Below the pieces are notes generated by a model that was not told the origin of the DNA, searched no databases, and was given only the letters and a program-made list of their open reading frames with translations. 46,354 bases of DNA from Pirellulales bacterium (GTDB taxonomy: Bacteria > Planctomycetota > Planctomycetia > Pirellulales > DATAWG01), in the NCBI GenBank assembly GCA_036267355.1, contig DATAWG010000087.1:1-46354 (forward strand), read 5' to 3'. Shown piece by piece: positions 1 through 8,463 of the stretch; the stretch's first letter is position 1; the number at the start of each line of letters is the position of its first letter. A program made the position numbers and the translations under genes.

Positions 1-1
1 C

Positions 2-124
2 GGCGCGCGGTGGCAAAGTATCCTGACATCGATCCTTCGCACCTGCGAACAACGATCCCGCCGCACCATCGACTACCTGATCAACACCCTTTCCCAACCG
101 CCCCCCTCAACATCGCCTTGCTGA
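2..124 (+). pseudogene. C-terminal fragment of an IS66-like transposase
   Basis: An open frame enters from the left edge and stops with TGA at 122-124, giving 40 residues. The stretch WQSILTSILRTCEQRSRRTI followed by DYLINTL resembles the C-terminal tail of IS66-family transposases, which end in a helix with a TC..Q....DYL pattern. The start lies outside the window, so it cannot be said whether the element is intact. It sits just past the 3' end of the tRNA-Gln gene, a common place for mobile DNA. The family call rests on a short tail and is tentative. Confidence 0.45.
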
Positions 125-159
125 GGCGGTAAACAATTACTGACAAAGCTTTATGCTAG

Positions 160-230
160 CTGGGGAACTAGGATTCGAACCTAGACTAACTGGTCCAGAG
201 CCAGTCGTGCTACCGTTACACCATTCCCCA
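160..230 (-). tRNA. tRNA-Gln (anticodon CUG)
   Basis: Read on the minus strand this folds as a full cloverleaf. The acceptor arms are TGGGGAA and TTCCCCA, the D-stem is GTG(T)/(G)CAC, the anticodon stem is ACTGG/CCAGT around loop CTCTGGA, and the T-arm is CTAGG TTCGAAT CCTAG. The anticodon CTG reads glutamine CAG codons. The weak U1-A72 pair and discriminator G73 are typical identity elements of bacterial tRNA-Gln. CCA is not encoded. Transposase debris lies past its 3' end and decayed gene fragments lie on the other side. Confidence 0.96.
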
Positions 231-394
231 ATCCGATTCAAAGTTGGCCAGAAACGACGACGAATTCGACCGGCCGCCATGCGTAGATTCTCGTCCAAAA
301 TGCGATTCTTAAGGGTAGGGCAGATCGACAACCCGCGTCAAGTGCGGCGGCGGCTGGAAATGGGGCGCGCGATCGCGAGCTGATGATCGCGAGT

Positions 395-690
395 CGGTTC
401 GCAAGCGCGGCCGATTGAATTGCGTGCCGTTCGCTCAAAGCTATTTGCGCTTCGGCCGCGCGCTTGGTCGGCGGCCGGGCGAATTCGTCGGCCAGAATCA
501 GGAGGGCGATGGCAATCCCCGAAAGCAACACGCCCGACGGTTCTGTCACCGCCGCTGCACCGCTGCCGATTGTCGCGCGGTTATTTGCGCTGCTAAACTC
601 GCCGCCTGCGCCAAAGGCCGTCGCCATACCTCCGGACCCGCCTGTCGAATCGGCATCAAGCGAATCGCTCGAAGAGAATGTCAGCGCGCT
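395..690 (-). pseudogene. possible remnant of a PEP-CTERM protein C-terminus
   Basis: On the minus strand an open frame contains a Gly/Ser/Ala-rich stretch, then VTEPSGVLLSGIAIALLILA (about 550-490) and a basic segment (RPPTKRA). This is the layout of a PEP-CTERM sorting signal: an EPS-type motif, a hydrophobic helix and a basic tail, which directs exopolysaccharide-associated secreted proteins to processing by exosortase. No start codon with a ribosome site and no signal peptide are visible, and the frame runs on past the basic tail without a prompt stop. A decayed fragment is more likely than a gene. It overlaps the acetyltransferase remnant on the other strand only marginally. Confidence 0.3.
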
Positions 691-940
691 CGAGCCCGAA
701 TACCGGAGGCATGGCCTCGGCAGCCGTATGGTCGGAATATGCCTCGCATCGTTGAGAAAGCTCGGTATCCTGAAGTGCAACATTTTTCGCTATTCGGGAA
801 ATGAGTTGGGTGAGCAGTTCTGGCGGCGGCACGGTTGGTCGCAGCGCGACGATCTGCAAGTCTTCCAGATACAATGCTCGGAGGCTTTCGTAACGGTGCC
901 CGAAGGCGGACCAAGAACGAGAATTGTCGAGCGAGACTGA
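690..940 (+). pseudogene. truncated GNAT-family N-acetyltransferase
   Basis: From about 690 the plus strand encodes EPEYRRHGLGSRMVG and then LRKLGILKCNIF, ending in EQFWRRHGW. This is the C-terminal half of a GNAT acetyltransferase: the acetyl-CoA pyrophosphate loop (R-x-x-G-x-G/A) followed by the beta-5/alpha-4 region and the FWRRHGW signature before the last strand. The N-terminal half of the fold is missing, because the open frame upstream encodes low-complexity sequence with no GNAT similarity. The remaining piece cannot form a complete fold. The frame ends at 940, overlapping the possible TTG start of the sensor kinase. Confidence 0.6.
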
Positions 941-950
941 CGCGAAAGCC

Positions 951-2711
951 ATGACCAGCGATTCAAAGCAAAACTTGCTCCGATATGCGTTTGCCATTGG
1001 CAGCGTTGCATTGGCTTGTCTGGTGTGGTTCTGCCTGACGCCGCTGATCGGATATCGAGTCACCTCGGCATTCATCCTGGTTGCAGTTCTCGCGACGGGC
1101 CGCTTTGCCGGCCTAGGACCATCGTGTCTCGCATTGATAGCCGGCGGGGTCTTCCTCGCCTATGTCGAATATCTGCGGTTCGGGACTCGCGAGTTCATCG
1201 CGTTGAATATTGTAGTCATCTACTTCTTTCTCGGAACGATCCTCGTCTTGCTTACACATTCGGAGCGAACCGCCCGCCAAACGGCCGACACGAACGCCGA
1301 ACGACTTCGGCTATTGGCGCTCCAGGCGCCCGTGGGAATCTCGCTGAGCGATCCCGAGGGGCGGGCATTCTTCGTGAACCAAGAACTGTGTGAAATCGCG
1401 GGGGCCGAACCCGAAGAATTCATGGGCGTTGGTTGGCGGCAATTCATCCATCCCGACGATCGAGAGCGGCTCGTCGAAACAGGACGGGCCGACATCGCCG
1501 CCGGCAAAACGAGTTCGTCGGCGACCTTCCGGTTTATCCGGAAAGACGGCTCGATCCGTTGGGCATCGAGCACCAGTTCGGTCGTCGTCGATGCCAGCGG
1601 AAAGCCGTCGGGACACGTCGGCGTCACCGAGGACATCACGAGCCGAAAGATTGCTGAAGATGCCCTGCAGGCCAAGGAAGCTCAACTCCGAGGAATTTTG
1701 GACCATACGTCGGCCGTCGTTTACCTGAAGGATTTGCAGGGCCGCTATCTTGTCGCCAACCGCCGCCATCAAACGATGTTTCAGAGATTTGGCCCGACCA
1801 TCGTCGGAAAGACGGATTCCGAATTCTTTCCACCGTCGATCGCGCGTCAGTTTATCGAATTCGACCAAAAAGTGATCGACGCGAAGGCGCCGCTTGTGTT
1901 CGAGGAACATGCCCCGCACGACGATGGGCTGCACGTTTATCGTTCGATAAAATTTCCCGTCATGGATGAGGCGGGCAGAATGATCGCCGTAGGAGGCATT
2001 TCCACCGACATCACCGACCTGCAACAAGCCCACGACGCGTTGAGGAAGAATGAGAAGTTGCTGCGAAACCTGATCGATGTTCAAGAGAACGAAAGGCACC
2101 TTCTGTGCCACGAATTTCATGACGGGTTGATACAGTATGCCGTTGGATCCTTGATGGCGCTTGAGGGATTTCAGAGTGGCCATTTGCCCTCGGGTGCGGC
2201 GGATGCTTCGCAGATCATCGACAAGGCGATCGCCAATTTGCGCAAAGGCGTCGACGATGGCCGGCGAGCGATCCGCGGGATTCGGCCGGCCGTGCTCGAC
2301 GATTCGCCCCTGGAAGCCGCTTTGCACGACCTGATCGACCAATTTCCGGCGTCCGAAATCATGGTCAAGTTCGATTGCGACCCCGAGATCGGCCGCCTGC
2401 CGAACGCGGTTCAGACCACGGTTTATCGCGTCGTCCAAGAGGCGTTGAACAACGCCAAAAGGCACAGCGGAACCGACGTCGTGCGGATCCAGTTGCGGAA
2501 GTCGAAGGACGATCTGCATCTGGAACTGCGCGATTTTGGATGCGGTTTTGACGTAAAAATCCGTGCCGGCGGCTTTGGCTTGCTGGGAATGTCGGAGCGG
2601 GTTCGGCTGCTCGGAGGCGACTGCTTGATCGAGAGCGAAAAAGAAGTCGGCACGACGATCAAAGTCCGATTGCCGCTCGCCGACCAACCGCCGGCCGACG
2701 GCAGCGGATGA
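951..2711 (+). CDS. membrane sensor histidine kinase (NarL/LiaS-type, DUF4118-PAS-PAS)
   Basis: A sensor kinase of 586 residues from ATG 951; an in-frame TTG at 924 would add nine. Numbered from 924, residues 20-112 hold about four hydrophobic helices of the KdpD-like DUF4118 type. A PAS domain with PAC motif follows (about 125-245, with HPDDRERL and FRFIRKDGS), then a second PAS (about 250-370). Next comes a HisKA_3 dimerisation domain with the phospho-acceptor in CHEFHDGLIQ (His399) and a HATPase domain with N-box VVQEALNNAKRH (504-515) and G-box GFGLLGMSERV. Kinases of this class pair with LuxR/NarL-type response regulators, but none is adjacent, so it is an orphan here. The signal is unknown. 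Confidence 0.9.
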   Translation: MTSDSKQNLLRYAFAIGSVALACLVWFCLTPLIGYRVTSAFILVAVLATGRFAGLGPSCLALIAGGVFLAYVEYLRFGTREFIALNIVVIYFFLGTILVLLTHSERTARQTADTNAERLRLLALQAPVGISLSDPEGRAFFVNQELCEIAGAEPEEFMGVGWRQFIHPDDRERLVETGRADIAAGKTSSSATFRFIRKDGSIRWASSTSSVVVDASGKPSGHVGVTEDITSRKIAEDALQAKEAQLRGILDHTSAVVYLKDLQGRYLVANRRHQTMFQRFGPTIVGKTDSEFFPPSIARQFIEFDQKVIDAKAPLVFEEHAPHDDGLHVYRSIKFPVMDEAGRMIAVGGISTDITDLQQAHDALRKNEKLLRNLIDVQENERHLLCHEFHDGLIQYAVGSLMALEGFQSGHLPSGAADASQIIDKAIANLRKGVDDGRRAIRGIRPAVLDDSPLEAALHDLIDQFPASEIMVKFDCDPEIGRLPNAVQTTVYRVVQEALNNAKRHSGTDVVRIQLRKSKDDLHLELRDFGCGFDVKIRAGGFGLLGMSERVRLLGGDCLIESEKEVGTTIKVRLPLADQPPADGSG

Positions 2712-3020
2712 GCCGTCGCCGTGCGGCGCGCGCGGCCGGAGCAGCGGTATTCGGCACGTCGTTGCCGGAAGGCGTTGCCGCCTGAATAAACGACCGACTA
2801 GGACGAACCTGCCGGTCGCCTACCGTGTCTCGTCCCGTTTTGAACGGCCCTGTCAGGGCCGAGTCGTCGGGCGCCGCGGTTGGACCCAGGCCTCCACCGC
2901 GTGCGCGGCTCCGGCCTGGTCTTGTAGAATCGGCCTTTCAGGCCGCGGGGAGACGTACAGGGGATGGGAGTCAATTGAAATGACTCACGGCCCCTTTAAT
3001 TCAGCCCCGGCAGTTCGCAG
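2712..3020. repeat. intergenic region with dispersed repeat (copy 1)
   Basis: The 309-bp gap between the kinase and the convergent hydrolase gene contains, at about 2850-2955, a degenerate copy of a dispersed element. It reads CCCTGTCAGGGCCG, then GACCCAGGCCTCC, GGCTCCGGCCTGG and AGAATCGGCCTTTCAGGCCG. The same blocks in the same order recur at 21993-22092. Several blocks are short palindromes. No open frame or RNA gene is evident. Confidence 0.7.
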
Positions 3021-5102
3021 TTAGCGGGTAATCGCTTTTCTCGGCGCCATCACGCGTTGCGGGCCGTAGGGGTTCTGGCGCAGTTCGGCGGCTTGCTCCA
3101 GCAGGATGCGGCGCACTTCGAGAATTGTCAACGGATGGCGTTGGACCGCCATGTGGTCGGCGGGAACGACCACTTCGGATTCCGCCTGGTCGTCGTGGGA
3201 GCTCGCGAGCGGCACCAATCCGTCGCTGTCGCCGACGACGCGGCCCAGAAGATCATGCTCCGGCAGTTGGCCGATGATGGTGTTGTAGGTCACCCACGGA
3301 GCGTGCGTTGCATGGAGCATGGCGGGCAAGAACGTGCATTGCGGCGAAAGCGAATCGATGCTCGTCGAGACGCGCAGCAGCGAACTCGGCGGAAAAAAGC
3401 CAGGATTCGCGGCCAGCAGATCTTTCGTGCTTGCCACCTCATCCTTCGGCCGGGCAATCAGTCGCCGCCCGATCCATTGCGTTGTCTCATTCGACACTTT
3501 CGTGCCGCGGAGCGGTGTGGCGATTTCGACGACGCGGCGAACCGATGGATTCGGCTCGAAGAAAAAGATGTCGGCGAGATCGGCCCGCAAGCCGGCGTCG
3601 GCCTTAAGCTGCGAAAACGGTCGGTCGCTTACTAGCCGCCAAAAATCGTCGCCGCTGGAGATCGTTTGCAGCCGAGCGATGAGGCCTCCCATGCTATGCC
3701 CCACCAGCACCATTTGGTCGAGCGCCAAGTCGCGTCGTTCTGGATCCAAGGTCGTGCGGAGCCGGGCCAGAGTGCGTCGCAACTCGGCCGCGCTATCCCA
3801 AAACGGCTCACCGGTCGGATAGGTGTAGAACCAGAACTGGTAATTGGCCCGCAATTCGGCGGAGCGGTGCAGCGTGTTGAACATCTCCATCCAGGTGAAC
3901 GGGCCCGACCAAAGCCCGTGGATCATCAGCACCGGAATCTTGTTCGGCTGAAACGGCTCGAGCATGTAGAGGCCGGACAGGTGTTTCGGCGAATCGGGCC
4001 GGAGCAGGCCGATCGTCGGCTGGCTGATTTGCTGTAGCGCGGGGTCGTTCAAGCAATAGGCCAGCGGCGTGCTCAGATCGGTTTCCAGCGGAATTCGCCG
4101 CTCGCCGACCGTCACATCGGTTGCCGTCAGGGGGTCGTACAATTCGATCACCGCGCGGTGATGTACGCCAGCGGATGCGATCGGGCCGCTGGAATTGCCG
4201 GATGCTCCGCTGGCAGCAGCCGCGGGATGGTCGGGCAATAGGCGCAGGAACGCCGTTATCGGGAATGCCAGGCCGGGTGCGTAGTACGGGCCGGCTGGAT
4301 CGAAGCGTCCGGAAGGATTTCGCACGACGATGAGCGGCACTCCCAGGCCGAATGTGCGATTCGCATTGTTCAGCCCGGTGACTTTATAGTCTGAAGCGAA
4401 TTCGACGCGGCCAAAATCCTCGTCGTGCCACAATCCGCCCCGAACCGCCACCTCGACATCCCATTGCTGGCCGCTCATTTCGATTGTTTGGCGCGCGCCG
4501 GGGTGGAGCAAACCGTCGGTGCGGGCGATTCGCAACGAAGCTTCCAGCGCCGCGTTGTAAATATCGCAGGCGCCGCGGAACTCGGGGTCGTATGGATTTC
4601 GGCCGGCAAAGCCTTCCGAGCCCATCAGATAGAAATGGGCATGTAGCACCGCGGCTGCGTACAAATCGCGCGATCCGGTGATGTCTGCCTTGTGCTGCAG
4701 CTTGAGGGCACCGATATACGCCACTTCGGCGGCCGTGTAGTTGCCCTCCGGCGAGGGCTCTTTTTGAACGACGGCTTCGACTTTCGCCAAAAGCTTGCGC
4801 GGATCGCCGGCCAAATCGTCGACCAGATCGTAGCTGCGCAGGAATTCGAGCGCTCGCGGGCTTGGCTTCGGGCCGCCATGCGCTGAAAGCGACAGGCGCT
4901 CTTGGAGCGGATTTTCGGGGGCGAGACGAGCAGTTACGTAACGCGTTGGCGTGCAGCCGAGCATGGCTGCCACGATGAGGAGCGCGCCGATGATTGCGAG
5001 CGGCAACTCCCGCCGCCGCGCGATCGCATGGACCGAAACGCTTTGCCCGAGGGTCGACACTCGCACTGAAGCTCTTGCGGGATTTTGAGATTTGCGATCC
5101 AT
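3021..5102 (-). CDS. large lipoprotein alpha/beta hydrolase (PGAP1-like lipase/esterase)
   Basis: A 693-residue protein with a lipoprotein signal: a hydrophobic segment at about 34-49 ending in lipobox AMLGC (Cys50). Residues 60-380 match nothing I recognise and probably form a separate domain. From about 388 it is an alpha/beta hydrolase. The oxyanion-loop segment is IPVLMIHGLWSGP, the nucleophile elbow is VGHSMGG (Ser470), an acid lies in VVGDSDGLVPL (Asp625 or Asp627), and the catalytic His is likely His650 in VVVPADH. The order and spacing resemble lipases of the PGAP1/LipA kind, so hydrolysis of a lipid or ester at the cell envelope is likely, though the substrate is unknown. It is convergent with the sensor kinase. 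The ATG at 5102 gives a long basic n-region, and a shorter start is possible. Confidence 0.82.
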   Translation of the reverse strand: MDRKSQNPARASVRVSTLGQSVSVHAIARRRELPLAIIGALLIVAAMLGCTPTRYVTARLAPENPLQERLSLSAHGGPKPSPRALEFLRSYDLVDDLAGDPRKLLAKVEAVVQKEPSPEGNYTAAEVAYIGALKLQHKADITGSRDLYAAAVLHAHFYLMGSEGFAGRNPYDPEFRGACDIYNAALEASLRIARTDGLLHPGARQTIEMSGQQWDVEVAVRGGLWHDEDFGRVEFASDYKVTGLNNANRTFGLGVPLIVVRNPSGRFDPAGPYYAPGLAFPITAFLRLLPDHPAAAASGASGNSSGPIASAGVHHRAVIELYDPLTATDVTVGERRIPLETDLSTPLAYCLNDPALQQISQPTIGLLRPDSPKHLSGLYMLEPFQPNKIPVLMIHGLWSGPFTWMEMFNTLHRSAELRANYQFWFYTYPTGEPFWDSAAELRRTLARLRTTLDPERRDLALDQMVLVGHSMGGLIARLQTISSGDDFWRLVSDRPFSQLKADAGLRADLADIFFFEPNPSVRRVVEIATPLRGTKVSNETTQWIGRRLIARPKDEVASTKDLLAANPGFFPPSSLLRVSTSIDSLSPQCTFLPAMLHATHAPWVTYNTIIGQLPEHDLLGRVVGDSDGLVPLASSHDDQAESEVVVPADHMAVQRHPLTILEVRRILLEQAAELRQNPYGPQRVMAPRKAITR

Positions 5103-5258
5103 CGCAACAATTCCGCAATGCCCGGCTTCGGCCTCGATCCATCGACACCGTTAGGACGACACTCCGCCACGGAGCGCTTTGCCCTTGCGGTAAGCAGCAC
5201 TGGCGGAGCCAGTGGCACACGGGCAAGCAGCGCCGGCGCAGCCATTGCTGACGAGCTA

Positions 5259-5356
5259 GGCTCGGCCGAAAGAAAACTTCTCCACAGACTCCTCTTCCCC
5301 TGCGGAGAGGGCAAGGTGAGAGGTCCAAAGAGCGGAAGTTATTTTTCGGCCGAGCC
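5259..5356. repeat. hairpin/MITE-like element with GGCTCGGCCGAAA ends (copy 1)
   Basis: A 98-bp segment begins GGCTCGGCCGAAAG..AACTTC and ends GAAGTT..TTTTCGGCCGAGCC, so the termini are imperfect inverted repeats of about 20 bp. The middle carries a CCCCTGCGGAGAGG motif. A second, shorter copy with the same ends is at 45387-45464. No coding potential is seen between csrA and the hydrolase gene (5103-5531) apart from this. Confidence 0.7.
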
Positions 5357-5531
5357 CTATCTGCTAATCCGCACTGCAACTCCGCCGGAGCTTACAGCGG
5401 CGCAACCCTCGATCAATGCGGACATTAGAAGCCGAGGCCGGCGCGGTCAATGCCGAACAGGCCACGCAGCGCTAGCGTCGACCAACACCCTCCACGCGGA
5501 CGGAGCGATTGGCCCCGGAGAGCCTTATTTG

Positions 5532-5834
5532 CTAGCGGGGCAGATGGGGTGCGGCTGAACCGAGAATCGCGGGCGCGAGCCGGATCGGGGCCGGCACTAC
5601 TGCCTTGGCGCGATCCGGGGCGGGTTTCGGCTCCTCGCTCTCGTCGCAATTGGTAGCATCTTGCGCCGCGGAGTGAGTGTCGTCGAAAGCCCGTAGCTCT
5701 CCTCGCACGATGTGCACGGCGGGGGGCGCTTCGATTCCGAGTGTAACGCGTGCTCCGGAAACACGAGTGACCACAACGACGATACCCTCGCCGATCACGA
5801 TTTTTTCGCCCACTTTGCGTCTTAGAATGAGCAT
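5532..5834 (-). CDS. csrA: carbon storage regulator CsrA with C-terminal extension
   Basis: CsrA is a small RNA-binding dimer that controls translation and stability of target mRNAs by binding GGA motifs. Residues 1-50 (MLILRRKVGEKIVIGEGIVV, then VTRVSGARVTLGIEAP and VHIVRGEL) match the whole conserved core: the beta-1 strand LILRRK and beta-5 IVRGEL that form the RNA-binding face. The usual length is about 60-75 residues. This one is 100, with an Asp/Glu-Pro-Ala tail that looks disordered. A strong ribosome site, AGGAGGG, lies 7 nt before the ATG at 5834. It stands alone, not beside flagellar genes as in many bacteria. Confidence 0.95.
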   Translation of the reverse strand: MLILRRKVGEKIVIGEGIVVVVTRVSGARVTLGIEAPPAVHIVRGELRAFDDTHSAAQDATNCDESEEPKPAPDRAKAVVPAPIRLAPAILGSAAPHLPR

Positions 5835-6283
5835 GACAATCCCTCCTGAATTGCTTCGCTAAACGTTGAAAGGATTTCCCGACCTTTCTGATAACGAGAA
5901 GATATTGCAACCGACGTACCGGCTATGCCATTCGTGCTTTTCACGTTCACTCGCCGCGACGTAACCGATTGGAAACATGTAAGTTGCAAAAATTATTGGT
6001 TGGATTAGGTGCCCGAAATGGAAAAAGTTGTCACTGAAATTTTGTCCCGATTCGAGCCATTCAGTCTCGAAATGAGACGAGATTCGCCCAGTGCAAAGCA
6101 ATAAAACTATTGGCTTCAATTTGCGAAGGAATGTGGGCGCTGGCGGGAGGAGCTGCTTCGAGGCTTTGTTGATTGATGGGCTTGAGGGTCCGCGAGCGTG
6201 AATACGCTAGGGATGGGGGAGCCCGCATTCATGCGAGAGGTGCTATAATCGATCGACGTCCGTCTGCAGGAATCGATCCGACG
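5835..6283. other. AT-richer intergenic region between divergent csrA and GT4 gene
   Basis: About 450 bp separate the divergent starts of csrA and the glycosyltransferase. The part from about 5865 to 6125 is visibly more AT-rich than its surroundings and contains no convincing gene, repeat or RNA. It most likely holds promoters for both genes. I could not pick a specific -35/-10 pair with confidence. Confidence 0.4.
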
Positions 6284-7660
6284 ATGAAAATCGCATATAT
6301 CTCGGCTGGCGCCGCGGGGCGATATTGCGGGGCCTGCCTGCACGACAACACGCTTGCCGCGGAATTGCACCGTCAGGGGGCCGACATCCTGTTGGTCCCC
6401 ACCTACACCCCGCTGCGCACCGACGAACCGAGTGCGAGCGGATCGCGGGTGTTCTTTGGCGGCGTGAATGTTTTTTTGCAACAGCACTCGGCGCTGTTTC
6501 GCCATACGCCCTGGTTTCTCGATTCGCTGCTTGATTCGCCGAAGCTGCTCGAGTGGCTTTCGGCGCGCAGCGCTGGGATGGATGTTTCGAAGCTCGGAGC
6601 GCTAACGGTTTCGACACTCGCCGGCCGCAAGGGGCGGCAACGCAAGGAAATCGCCAAGCTGATTCGCTGGCTCGCCGGCGACGTTCGACCGGACGTGGTT
6701 CATTTGTCGAACGTCATGTTGGCGGGGATGGCTCCGGCCGTGCGCGAGGAATTGCGAGTGCCGATTGTATGCACGCTTTCGGGCGAAGATATTTTTCTCG
6801 AGCAGCTCTCCGAGCCGCACTACAGCCAAGCTCGCGCGCTGCTGAAGCAACAGGCGCAGTACATCGATCGGTTCGTCGCGCTGAATCGCTATTTCGCCGA
6901 TTTCATGGCCGACTATTTGGAGGTCGATCGCGGCAAGATCGAAGTGATTCCGCACGGGCTGAATCTCTCCGGCCATCATCGCCGCCAGCCGCGAGAAATT
7001 GCCGCGGAAATTACGGTCGGCTATTTCGCGCGCGTGGCCATGGAAAAGGGATTGCACATTCTGGCCGACGCATTTTGCCTGTTGGCCAATCGAGCCGATA
7101 TGCCGCCGTTGCGGCTGCATGTGGCCGGCTACATGTCGAGCGGCGATCGGCCCTATTTCGAGCAGGTCACGCGGCGGCTCACGGAAGCAGGGCTAGCGGA
7201 TCGTTTCGAATACCATGGCGAATTGGATCGAGCAGGCAAGATCGCGTTTTTGCAATCGCTCGACGTAATGTCGGTGCCGACGGTTTATCACGAGAGCAAG
7301 GGCATTTCGGTGCTCGAGGGAATGGCCAGCGGAGTGCCGATGGTGTTGCCCAGCCATGGCACGTTTCCGGAACTGATCGAGCGGAGCGGGGGCGGCTTGC
7401 TCTGCGATCCGCTCGATCCGCGCTCGCTGGCCGACAAATTGGCCGAGTTGATTCGCGATCCGGCGCTGGCGATGGAGTGCGGACGTCGCGGTCACGAATT
7501 GATCCACGGCGAGCACTCCGCTGCGCTCATGGCGCGGCGGCATCGGGCGCTCTACGAGCGTGTGTTGGGCGAAAGGGCCGGAGGCCAGGGATCGGCGATC
7601 GGAGGCCGGGAATCAAAAGACGGCGAGGAAGAGGCGGCTGGAATGCTGCGGAAACCCTAG
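6284..7660 (+). CDS. glycosyltransferase family 4
   Basis: A 458-residue retaining glycosyltransferase of the GT-B fold. The ATG at 6284 starts MKIAYISAGAAGRYCGACLH, the first Rossmann strand with the glycine-rich acceptor loop; the open frame extends upstream without similarity. The C-terminal donor domain shows VGYFARVAMEKGLHIL and the GT4 signature Glu-x7-Glu in HESKGISVLEGMASGVPMV (Glu337, Glu345), which contacts the nucleotide sugar. The last 25 residues, rich in Gly/Glu/Lys, look like low-complexity read-through into intergenic DNA. The acceptor is unknown, and it is not next to the other polysaccharide genes of the window. It converges on the DUF447 gene 90 bp away. Confidence 0.88.
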   Translation: MKIAYISAGAAGRYCGACLHDNTLAAELHRQGADILLVPTYTPLRTDEPSASGSRVFFGGVNVFLQQHSALFRHTPWFLDSLLDSPKLLEWLSARSAGMDVSKLGALTVSTLAGRKGRQRKEIAKLIRWLAGDVRPDVVHLSNVMLAGMAPAVREELRVPIVCTLSGEDIFLEQLSEPHYSQARALLKQQAQYIDRFVALNRYFADFMADYLEVDRGKIEVIPHGLNLSGHHRRQPREIAAEITVGYFARVAMEKGLHILADAFCLLANRADMPPLRLHVAGYMSSGDRPYFEQVTRRLTEAGLADRFEYHGELDRAGKIAFLQSLDVMSVPTVYHESKGISVLEGMASGVPMVLPSHGTFPELIERSGGGLLCDPLDPRSLADKLAELIRDPALAMECGRRGHELIHGEHSAALMARRHRALYERVLGERAGGQGSAIGGRESKDGEEEAAGMLRKP

Positions 7661-7750
7661 GGCACACGGGCCACGACAACCCGTCCCATGCCCAGGGAAG
7701 GCCGCCCTACATGGCAGCATCAGCGAGGACGGCGCCGTTGATCGGCGTGG

Positions 7751-8329
7751 CTATTCATTATTCGCATCCTGCCTCACGGTCCGAACATAGCTCGCGAGCA
7801 GTTCGAACGCCTCATGTTCGCGTGGGCCGCCGGTTTTTTCAACCAGCACGGCCAGCCCTGTCAGTTCCGCTTCGATTTCGGCTCGCGGAATCAGCCCGAT
7901 TCGCGTGGCGAGGATTGCCGCTTCAACGACGGCATGCTTCGCCCGGTTGAAGCCGAAAAAATCGCGTTCCCCGCCCCGATCAACCACGTCGGCGACGATC
8001 TCGGTTCGGGCGTGGCCATCGTCGATCGAGCGTATGCGAAACGCATACCAGCGGCAAGCGTCGACCAGGATGACGCCCACCACTGCCGCGGCCGGCCGCA
8101 CTTCCGGCAACGGATCCAGCCGATCAATGGCGGCTTGGGCGAGAAGCAGGACGTCGTCGGTGACATGAAAAACTCCCTCGCCGGTCCGCTTCAAGTTCGC
8201 GTAGGTGGTCGAAGTCTGGTAGGGACGCAGCAGGAGCCGGTCGAACGATTCGTCGACGCGCGGGCCCATCGGCGCGATGTTCGCGCTGCCGTTGGCGTTG
8301 AGCGTCGTGACGATGCCTTCAAGGATCAT
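7751..8329 (-). CDS. DUF447 family protein (flavin-reductase-like fold; H4MPT-associated)
   Basis: A 192-residue protein starting MILEGIVTTLNANGSANIAP, with GPRVDESFDRLLLRPYQTS following. This N-terminus is characteristic of DUF447, a family found in methanogenic archaea and in planctomycetes and methylotrophs that make tetrahydromethanopterin. Its fold is related to FMN-binding split barrels, and its reaction has not, to my knowledge, been established. The frame is open far upstream, but homology begins at ATG 8329. It is the last gene of the run DHPS-like, pabB, pabA, DUF447 on the minus strand, separated from pabA by 134 bp that contain a palindromic repeat. A role in pterin-cofactor synthesis is inferred from this context. 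Confidence 0.85.
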   Translation of the reverse strand: MILEGIVTTLNANGSANIAPMGPRVDESFDRLLLRPYQTSTTYANLKRTGEGVFHVTDDVLLLAQAAIDRLDPLPEVRPAAAVVGVILVDACRWYAFRIRSIDDGHARTEIVADVVDRGGERDFFGFNRAKHAVVEAAILATRIGLIPRAEIEAELTGLAVLVEKTGGPREHEAFELLASYVRTVRQDANNE

Positions 8330-8378
8330 GGGCAGGACCGTTGGTGGGACGAAGGGGTCTGGAACCTCTCCCGGCAAA

Positions 8379-8457
8379 GGGGTCAGGCACATTTTTCGGC
8401 GGGATGATTTGTTGCGGGTTTGAGGCTGTTTGGAGGCCGAAAAATGAGCCAGACCCC
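8379..8457. repeat. palindromic intergenic element (GGGGTCnGGC...TTTTTCGGC family)
   Basis: A 79-bp imperfect palindrome between pabA and the DUF447 gene. The left arm, GGGGTCAGGCACATTTTTCGGC, pairs with the right arm, GCCGAAAAATGAGCCAGACCCC, with only a few mismatches over 22 bp. In the transcript it would form a long hairpin and could act as a processing site or attenuator within the operon. It resembles REP/BIME-type elements spread by RAYT transposases, but no such transposase is in the window. Confidence 0.75.
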
Positions 8458-8463
8458 AGCGCG

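Noticed and set aside
1311-2687. A 458-residue open frame on the minus strand
   Set aside because: It is antisense to the sensor kinase. The PAS, HisKA_3 and HATPase motifs on the plus strand explain this DNA.
7560-7790. Small gene after the GT4 glycosyltransferase
   Set aside because: The short plus-strand frame overlaps the ends of two real genes and a repeat arm, with no ribosome site or recognisable sequence.
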